Origin: Sipunculus nudus
Taxonomy: Eukaryota; Annelida; Sipuncula; Golfingiida; Sipunculidae
Length of the DNA: 64,000 nucleotides
Reading direction: 5' to 3'
Assembly: GCA_026874595.1 (NCBI GenBank)
Contig: CM049310.1
Location: forward strand, 77,741,056-77,805,055
Numbering within the stretch: position 1 is the stretch's first letter; each line of letters starts with the position of its first letter. The notes below the pieces were generated by a model. That model was not told the origin of the DNA, did not search any database, and saw only the letters and a program-made list of their open reading frames with translations. Made by a program: the position numbers and the translations under genes. This document shows positions 58,601 to 64,000 of the stretch, piece after piece.

Positions 58601-60934
58601 AAATATAAGTTAAAATATTAGAATTGTTGCAAAAGTTGCAATCATTATATATACAGAGTAAAAAACATTGGGTCATATTATGCATACACATATATTTTAT
58701 TATTTTTAAATCATAAATGTTTAAACTGATTTTAAAAGAAAATAATGCCACAACATGGCATCTACAAGAATATTCCTTGAATCACTATTAAAAAGTTTTG
58801 CACATTGGAGTTTTCAGGACATGCTTAATTTTATTCACCAAAATATAATAAAAGTAAATTTGATAAAATAAAACATCTTTTCAAATAAAGTATACACACT
58901 GTTGGTTGAATGAGGGACAAACAATATCATTGTGCTAATTACTATCCCAGTTTTAATTAATTACTGGAATTAATAGTCAATTCCACACCTGGTGAAGTTT
59001 TTACTCTTCTGAAGTAAGGAATTACTTATCTCATGAACATCCACACTTTCACAGCAATACACCACTTTGTGGACACAATTAAATGTACACTTTAATCATT
59101 GTAACCCCGGTGGTTCAATACAAAATCTAAAAAGTAGCATGTCCAAGAATAAAATAAAATACAGAAAAATTATAACATTCATCTAGTTTATGTACCAGCT
59201 GAGGGGGGGGGGGATGAGTGCAGGGCAAAGGGGAAGCCTGCTAGTAGTGGCCAAGCTGGGCCAAGGTAAGCTGCCTGGGGTGGGTTACATAATGCAAGTG
59301 AAGGCTGTACTCCTAGGTGGGATAGATGTAAACAACACTTGACATGGTGTATGAAAACATGAATAAAAGCTATTCATTCCAATCAATTTCTTTTGAAAGT
59401 TCAGATTTTAAAAGATTAAATCCTTATACATATATGCTGGGAAAATTAAATCAACAGTGCCAAAGTTGGACAAAATTTAAGGTATTGATTTTTTATTTAT
59501 GCTAATAACTTGAAAAATTTGCAAAATTCAGATCTAATATTGGGTAAACAATTGAATCTTGATTAAATAAAGTTATATTCCTGAAAAAAGGTCTCTAGGT
59601 TCAGCAATTCTCATGTTAGGTGAGTAAATATATTTCCTGATTTTTTTAAAAATTGCATTATGTTTTGGCCCATAACTTCAAAATAATACCCAATACTGAC
59701 CTAACTTTTGGTATGTTCATAGAAAATGTATAAAAGAATGTGAATACTAAATACGATCAAAAACAGATCAGTGGTTTTGATATTAGGCAGCCTTGAAGTG
59801 TAACAATGGCTTTTTTTATGGAAAACAGAGTTTTTTTTCCTTAATATCTCGAAGGAACAAAGTCCTAATGACCAAATTTTCGGTATGGTAGGAGATTTTG
59901 GGGACATCTAAATTATGCAACAGCCTGGGGAGCATAGAGATGTGCACTGAATGACCTACAGTCATCAAAGTGGACTGCTTGACAATGTAAGGGAATACAA
60001 CAAGAGCCTCCAAAAAAAATCAATAACTAGCCTAATTTTGCAGCTTTTATTTTCAAATTTCAGATTTTAACAGATTAAATCCTTATGTATAGCTGGTATG
60101 AAAATTAAATCCACAGTACGTACAGGAAAAAAACGTGCCATGGTCAAAGTTGGGCAAAATTTAAGGTACCAATTTTATATTTTTGCCAATATTTAAAAAA
60201 AATTAACAAATTTTGATCTAATTTTTGGTATACAATAGGATTTTGATTAATTAAAGTTGTATTACTGGAAAAAAGTCCCTACCTTTAACACTTTTGGTCT
60301 TAAGTGACCAAATATCTTCCTGATTTTTTTACAAAGTCCATTATGTTTGGGCCCATAACTTTTTTAAATTATATAATACTGACTTAATATCTGGCATGTA
60401 CATAGGAACTATATAGAGTAATATTTATGGTAAATATGAAGAAAACCAGATGAGTGGCTTTGATATTAGGCAGTCCTGAAGTGTAAAAATAGATTTATAA
60501 TAAAAAAATGAGGTTTTTCCTTATATCTCAAAGGCACGAAGTTCTATTGACCCAATTTTTGGCATGGTAGGAGATTATGGGGACATCTAACTGTATGCCG
60601 AAATTCAGATTCGTAGGTCCAATGGTGTCGAAACGTGCCAGTCTTACAGACGGACATCCAGACAGACAGACGGACGGACGGACGACGGACAATGGACCAT
60701 GACTATAGCTCAGATGACTTAAAAGTCAGCTGAGCTAAAAAGGCATTTACAATTTTTTAAGACATTTGAATAAACAATTCTGGAGAATGATAAATTAATA
60801 ATTCTGTGATCTTTCTGATGACTATGACTTTTCTCACCTCCCATCGCTCCATGGCCTTCTGGTCCAGGAATGAGATATCTTTGGCATGTTTATCAGCTCC
60901 CAGGGCAGAACCAGTTCCAGTCCATGCTTGGCCA
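34530..60934 (-). CDS. GTF2H4: GTF2H4, TFIIH subunit p52 (5' end outside window)
   Basis: p52 (yeast Tfb2) is a core subunit of TFIIH, the nuclear complex for RNA polymerase II initiation and nucleotide excision repair. It anchors the XPB helicase and stimulates its ATPase, and its C-terminus pairs with the small subunit p8/TTDA. Eleven minus-strand exons (60838-60934, 52661-52755, 51538-51649, 43401-43469, 42736-42819, 40988-41120, 40318-40369, 39977-40055, 36477-36524, 35259-35399, 34530-34649) total 1030 nt. That is one carried-in base plus 343 codons including the TAG stop, in phase throughout. Hallmarks are [62 protein letters not shown] and EVKRFWKRQ. The animal protein is about 460 residues, so roughly the first 120 lie above 64000. 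All introns are GT-AG. Confidence 0.97.
35259..35399 (-). CDS. GTF2H4: GTF2H4 exon
   Basis: 47 codons, [20 protein letters not shown] then [20 protein letters not shown], the start of the p8/TTDA-binding C-terminal region. Phase 0 on both sides, acceptor CTTTCAG, donor AGG|GTGAGT. A dead copy is at 3441-3579. Confidence 0.97.
36477..36524 (-). CDS. GTF2H4: GTF2H4 exon (48 nt)
   Basis: 16 codons, [16 protein letters not shown], phase 0. Acceptor CTTGCAG, donor GTG|GTAAGT. A dead copy is at 3099-3147 on the other strand. Confidence 0.95.
37453..39317 (+). mobile_element. Constant-end element, one 670-type unit
   Basis: It starts ACAAGGGACCTATGGGTCA with GCTCAGCTGA inside, and ends with a GGAC-rich tract (39225-39265) and the hairpin at 39283-39313 plus AAAA. 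The interior has about 1.1 kb of AT-rich sequence, then one unit with landmarks CGTGCCATGGTCAAAGTTGG (38710), TGTTTGGGCCCATAACTT (38920) and GATATTAGGCAGTCCTGAAG (39038). It lies in the intron between the exons at 36477 and 39977. Confidence 0.78.
39954..39976. repeat. (CA)n microsatellite forming a splice donor
   Basis: About 23 bp of CA (GT on the transcribed strand), contiguous with the 3' end of the GTF2H4 exon at 39977-40055. Confidence 0.95.
39977..40055 (-). CDS. GTF2H4: GTF2H4 exon with donor inside a (GT)n run
   Basis: Completes an Arg codon, then 26 codons, [16 protein letters not shown] then CRGITAEQ. Acceptor TTCATAG. The donor is CAG followed by an about 23-bp GT dinucleotide run, so the intron start is microsatellite and lacks the usual A at +3/+4 and G at +5 context of its neighbours. 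Confidence 0.94.
40318..40369 (-). CDS. GTF2H4: GTF2H4 exon (52 nt)
   Basis: Very short exon encoding [17 protein letters not shown] with two bases at its start and two at its end shared with neighbours. Acceptor TTTGCAG, donor ACAG|GTGAGT. Confidence 0.94.
40988..41120 (-). CDS. GTF2H4: GTF2H4 exon
   Basis: 44 codons plus one base: [18 protein letters not shown], then [17 protein letters not shown]. This is the most conserved block of the protein. Acceptor TTTTCAG, donor ACAG|GTAATA. Confidence 0.96.
41160..41860. repeat. Tandem repeat, about 180-bp unit
   Basis: Four diverged copies, landmark GATCTGTAAC or GATCTGGAAC near 41291, 41470, 41652 and 41825, giving periods of about 179, 182 and 173. 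Each also carries AGGAGCCGTAAAA and AGTAGGTCAAC-like words. It sits in the intron above the exon at 40988-41120. Confidence 0.85.
42736..42819 (-). CDS. GTF2H4: GTF2H4 exon
   Basis: 28 codons, [14 protein letters not shown] then [14 protein letters not shown], phase 0. Acceptor TACTTCAG, donor AAG|GTAAAT. Confidence 0.95.
43401..43469 (-). CDS. GTF2H4: GTF2H4 exon
   Basis: 23 codons, [20 protein letters not shown] then LGK, in phase 0 on both sides. Acceptor ATTGCAG, donor AAG|GTAAGT. The upstream intron (8.1 kb) holds the minisatellite and the 6.2-kb satellite element. Confidence 0.95.
43534..49780 (+). mobile_element. 6.2-kb intronic element with satellite core and terminal hairpin
   Basis: The left edge has GTATCCCCAGACATAGTAG. 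The right edge (49754-49780) is a near-perfect hairpin, GTATCCCCCGAC - TTT - GTCTGGGGATAC, whose 3' half is the inverse of the left-edge word. Just inside the right edge is a GGCGGCGGCGGGACCGG stretch. The core (about 43640-49170) is the TGACCT satellite; then follow a GGTGGCGCCACC unit (49449) and degenerate copies. Left breakpoint is less certain than right. Confidence 0.6.
43640..49170 (+). repeat. TGACCT satellite, dimeric about 289 bp with higher-order repeats
   Basis: The unit is a dimer of two about 145-bp halves. One half starts CCTGTGACCTTGACCTTTGA and the other CCTGTGACCTTCACCTTTGA, each followed by a different body. By length there are roughly 19 dimers. Higher-order copies are visible: a block repeats at 846 bp (43870 to 44716, 44173 to 45019), one at 289 bp (45587 to 45876) and a four-dimer block at about 1133 bp (47012 to 48145, 47429 to 48562). 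Short open frames recur with the unit and are not genes. Confidence 0.93.
49790..50300. other. Intron segment, nothing recognised
   Basis: Unique AT-rich intron sequence between the satellite element and the minisatellite. Confidence 0.5.
50310..51574 (-). repeat. 49-bp minisatellite made from a GTF2H4 exon end and its splice donor
   Basis: About 26 units of 49 bp. On the transcribed strand each unit is 36 nt of exon (codons [12 protein letters not shown]) plus 13 nt of intron (GTGAGTACAGGTG). The first unit is the true end of the exon at 51538-51649; all others lie downstream in the intron. Units alternate in two sequence types over 50500-50900 (98-bp period), and a 341-bp block is repeated (about 50900-51120 and 51240-51465). 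Most units keep a consensus donor CAG|GTGAGT. The farthest units (50310-50450) are the most diverged. Confidence 0.95.
51538..51649 (-). CDS. GTF2H4: GTF2H4 exon whose 3' end seeds a minisatellite
   Basis: It completes the Leu codon, then encodes [20 protein letters not shown] and [13 protein letters not shown], the conserved ITxxGFQFLL block of p52. Donor CAG|GTGAGT. The last 36 nt (12 codons) plus the first 13 intron bases form the unit of the 49-bp array that begins at this splice site and runs into the intron. Confidence 0.95.
51660..52650. other. Intron segment, nothing recognised
   Basis: Intron between two GTF2H4 exons. No repeat family or coding signal identified; short open frames only. 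Confidence 0.5.
52661..52755 (-). CDS. GTF2H4: GTF2H4 exon
   Basis: It encodes [12 protein letters not shown], then [17 protein letters not shown], and leaves two bases (CT) for the next exon. Acceptor ATTTCAG, donor AAACT|GTAAGT. Confidence 0.95.
53194..57536 (+). mobile_element. Constant-end element with an internal 1.7-kb duplication
   Basis: It starts ACAAGGGACCTATGGGTCA, then ACGCTCAGCT, and ends with a GGAC tract (57448-57485) and the hairpin at 57503-57533. The interior has AT-rich sequence and paired about 670-bp units (landmark CGTGCCATGGTC at 54556, 55227, 56260 and 56935). An exact-looking tandem duplication (53972-55675 and 55676-57379) doubles the pair. It lies in the GTF2H4 intron between 52755 and 60838. 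Confidence 0.78.
53972..57379 (+). repeat. Recent tandem duplication, 1704-bp unit, two copies
   Basis: Copies 53972-55675 and 55676-57379 differ at only a handful of positions that I noticed (for example CTTGTAAAA/CTTATAAAA and AATGGAAAA/AATAGAAAA). The junction joins GGAGATCTTG to TCTATCATT, and the outer flanks share ATCTT/TTG with the junction, a short microhomology. Confidence 0.93.
57601..60740 (+). mobile_element. Constant-end element, module M1 plus 670-type units
   Basis: It starts ACAAGGGACCCATGGGTCA with GCGCTCAGCTGA, and ends with a GGAC tract (60668-60690) and the hairpin at 60706-60737. The first 1.15 kb (M1) is nearly the same as 61547-62768. From about 59340 come two units of the 670 type (CATAACTT and GATATTAGGCAG landmarks at 59670/59780 and 60352/60460). 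Confidence 0.78.
60838..60934 (-). CDS. GTF2H4: GTF2H4 exon (first one visible)
   Basis: It encodes GQAWTGTGS, then [15 protein letters not shown] and MERWE, matching the p52 segment before LHFMVG. One base of the first codon comes from the missing upstream exon. Acceptor AACAG, donor GAG|GTGAGA. The next exon is 8 kb away, across two large elements. Confidence 0.93.
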
Positions 60935-61546
60935 CTGTTAACATATATGTAACACTAAGTCTGTTGACAACTGAATCAGCATCCTATAAAGTCATCTGAT
61001 TCTCTTTTGTTTGATTCTATCTGAAGAGATATATACTTGCAATACATATGTAGATTTATCAATGTTTGAAGTATTTATCTGCATCAAATTTTTCAAATAT
61101 TTAATTGATCTACGTTACATTTAATCCTTTCATCCCAAAACTTTATACTTACTATTAATTCAATGATAACTTCTTTTTCATTTGATAATGGCTTACCCTT
61201 TAAACTAATTTCGTTTGCATGATATTGTATAGAAAATGAAACCAGAAAACATTCAATACCAACAAAAAGGGATGACATTTGTTGGATACATATACTGTTC
61301 CTCTCTTAAACTGAAATGATCTGTAAGAAAAAATCCTTACAATTCTTACTTAGCCCAAATCTTTAATTTCAACTTCAAAGAAATTTATTGAGAACCATGG
61401 GAAATCCAAGATACTACATGGACAAATAAACAAACTGAAAAACTGAATCAAACACATAATCACAGACACAGACCTGGGGCGCGGGGTTAAATTTCTTGGA
61501 ATGAACACACAAAGACATCTGTTGACCCCTGCCCACCCCCCTAAAT

Positions 61547-64000
61547 ACAAGGGACCCATGGGTCACGGCGCTCAGCTGATCATGATTGGACTATAAATGT
61601 TTCTCCACTGTGATACTATATCGAGTCCATAAAGCTTATGAATATCATGGACATGTTGAGCTATTATAAAGGAATGTAATGTAATATGTGAGTAAATGAT
61701 AAATGAAATAACCTGACTGATGGATTAATAGAGTCGAATATAGTGGTTAATTTTTTATTTATTTAGGAGGGGTTGAAAATTGTGATATATTTGAGCAAAT
61801 ATGAATGCAATGACAGCAGTAATAAGCAGTAGTAGAATGATGATAAGGCTATTTGTTGAAGGATCTAAAGAGTATGGTAGTCTGCAAGCTTTCAATTTGA
61901 CAGATATGATGTTATGATTAACTATGCTGATGAAGTGATTTATGAATTTGTGACTGTATGACACAAAATCTCTTTAGTCTTGACAAGATACATTATTGTG
62001 ATGCCCACCATGTCTACATATTACACAATATTGACATAATTTCTGGCATGTACATAGGTACCTATGGACGAATAGTTATACAAAATATTAAAGTATGAAT
62101 ATATCTGATTCATCTTGTTCTTGCTTACTGAGGCTGACTTTGGGATGGGGTTCGGAGAAGGGAAAAGTGAGGGCAGCACGAAGGTGGATGTAGAAATATT
62201 CTATTGTAATGTTTTTCATTTATATAAGAATATGAAAAGCTAAGAGGGAAGGGGCCCTCCTACTTGGTTATAGTAAGGTTCTAAATATATGATTGCAAAC
62301 TAATACTCTGACAAGACTGTCATGAAGAAAAACAGTAAAAGTTTTGAGATACTGTGATGCATATGAAAATTTACAGATGGACAGGCAAGTGGACAGAATG
62401 GAAAAATACCTTTATTTCACTTTCAAGGGAATCATGCATTTAAGTTTATATATAATCCTATTTTTTTAAGCATATCCAGTTTTTCCATTAAGAAGTTTTT
62501 ATCTGAATCATTTTTTTATTTACAGGTTTCATAAATTTTTAATAAAAAAAAACTGAAAATATAAGTTAAAATATTAGAATTGTTGCAAAAGTTGCAATCA
62601 TTATATATACAGAGTAAAAAACTGAAACTATAAGTTAAAATATTAGAATTGTTGCAAAAGTTGCAATCATCATATATCCAGAGTGTAGCCCATATTGGGT
62701 CATATTATGCATACACATATATTTTATTATTTTTAAATCATAAATGTTTAAACTGAATTTAAAAGAAAACTAGAATACGGGTAGTCGACAAGCGACTACG
62801 TGTATCCACCTAAATCAGAGTGGAACGGGTGAAGTGAGGCATGGATTGAGTGGCAAGGGGAAATAGAGTGTTGCATATTAGCATGGATGTCTGCAGCCAA
62901 ATTGTGTATGTAGGTTGCCCCCCCACCACAAAATCCAGAAAGCCGTCCAAGTTGTATACATATGCAAAATTTAAGGCAGATAAGTCAAACCACTACATGT
63001 ATATGAGTGATTTTAGCCTGTGGCAGACAAACAGATGGACGCAGAGCAAAAATGGTTGCAGGTGACGCCACCAGTTTTGTGTATGATAAAGAGCTATGTG
63101 AGAACTATACACATGCAAAACTTTGGCCCAATCGGTCAAACGGTTCCCCAGATATGAGCTTGGATGTCTGCTGCATAAACTAGAATGCAGGTGGCGCCAC
63201 CTGTCATAAAATCAAGAGAGCTGTTGGGGATGTATAAACCTGCAAACTTTTAGGCAGATATGTCAAACCACTGCTGAGATATGAGTGATTTTATCCCATT
63301 GCAGACAAACAGACAGGAGCTGTGCAAAAATGGCTGCAGGTGGCGCCACCAGTTTTGCGTATGATAAAGAGCTATGTGAGATCTATACACATGCAAAACT
63401 TTGGCCCAATCGGTCAAACGGTTCCCGAGATATGAGCTTAGTTGTCTGCAGCGTAAACGTGAATGTAGGTGGCGCCACCTGTCATAAAATCAGAAAAGCT
63501 ATCCAGGATGTATAAGCATGCCAAATTCAGGTGAATTAGTCAAGTCACTGCAGAGATATGAGTGATTTTAACCCAAGGCTGGCGAACAGATGGACACTCA
63601 CTGTGCAAACATGGTTGCAGGTAGCGCCACCATTTTTGGTGTATGTTATAAAGCTCTCCAAGGGCTACATTTGTGCAAAAGAATTTTCCTGATCGGTCAA
63701 ACGGTTCCCGAGATATGAGCTTGGATGTCTGCAGCATTAACATGAATGTAGGTGGCGCCACCTGTCATAAAATTGGAAAAACTATCCAGGATGTATAAGC
63801 ATGCCAAATTCAGGTGAATTAGTCAAGTCACTGCAGAGATATGAGTGATTTTAACCCAAGGCTGATGAACAGATGGACACTCACTGTGCAAACATGGTTG
63901 CAGGTAGCGCCACCATTTTTGGTGTTTGTTATAAAGCTCTCCAAGGGCTACATTTGTGCAAAAGAATTTTCCTGATCGGTCAAACGGTTCCCGAGATATG
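61547..64000 (+). mobile_element. Constant-end element, module M1 plus GGCGCCACC array (runs off window)
   Basis: Same start and 1.15-kb M1 module as the element at 57601, but after about 62768 it continues into a tandem array with GGTGGCGCCACC landmarks. Within M1 a roughly 71-bp block is locally duplicated (about 62545-62680). The 3' hairpin must lie beyond 64000. Confidence 0.78.
62900..64000 (+). repeat. GGTGGCGCCACC tandem array, dimer about 281 bp
   Basis: Landmarks alternate between a GCGCCACC(A)GTTTT/ATTTTT type (63062, 63337, 63618, 63901) and a GGTGGCGCCACCTGTCATAA type (63189, 63467, 63751). Same-type spacing is 275-284 bp, so the array is a dimer of about 140-bp halves. The halves also share GAGATATGAG and GGTCAAACGGTTCCCGAGA words. 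Confidence 0.92.

Noticed and set aside
60940-64000. Search for further upstream GTF2H4 exons
   Set aside because: No segment above 60934 reads as the expected N-terminal p52 sequence with splice sites; the region is intron filled by repeats, so the 5' exons are taken to lie outside the window.

Overview
The window looks like nuclear DNA from a marine invertebrate, most probably a bivalve mollusc. This is an inference from three things: AT-rich DNA with small exons in long introns, a clearly metazoan TFIIH gene, and a heavy load of short elements with tandem-repeat cores like the 'pearl'-type elements known from bivalves. There is no prokaryotic signal (no operons, no long ORFs) and no CRISPR. 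Genus cannot be told from the sequence.

The one gene I can name is on the minus strand: the 3' two-thirds of GTF2H4 (TFIIH subunit p52), in 11 exons from 60934 down to a stop at 34530. All exon phases agree and together give 342 codons plus stop. The 5' exons lie beyond 64000. Its introns hold nearly all the repeats of the right half: a 1.26-kb minisatellite made of copies of the end of one exon with its splice donor (50310-51574), a 6.2-kb satellite-bearing element (43534-49780), and a series of elements with common termini (37453-39317, 53194-57536, 57601-60740, 61547 to the window edge).

The left half is an old, diverged inverted copy of the region downstream of and including the last GTF2H4 exons. 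Left arm about 2945-17066 and right arm about 24400-36610 read as reverse complements, interrupted by insertions. The left arm therefore carries a dead plus-strand copy of the last three GTF2H4 exons, split by a degenerate Gypsy retrotransposon (4301-8086). Both arms carry an exon-like segment for an unrecognised one-pass membrane protein: open in the right arm (24379-24858), broken in the left (16640-17062). The spacer (about 17.1-24.4 kb) holds a degenerate L1/Tx1-type LINE (17570-21390), a candidate signal-peptide first exon (21791-21994) and two small TIR elements.

The most unusual theme is a family of elements that share a 5' end (ACAAGKGACCYATGGGTCA, containing the perfect palindrome GACCCATGGGTC) and a 3' end (a GGAC-rich tract, then a TAGCTCAG...CTGAGCTA hairpin), but have different tandem-repeat interiors: TGACCT units, GGTGGCGCCACC units, or about 670-bp units. 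Two members share the same 1.15-kb 5' module joined to different interiors. Coordinates of dispersed repeats were read by eye and may be off by tens of bases; exon boundaries were checked base by base through codon phase.
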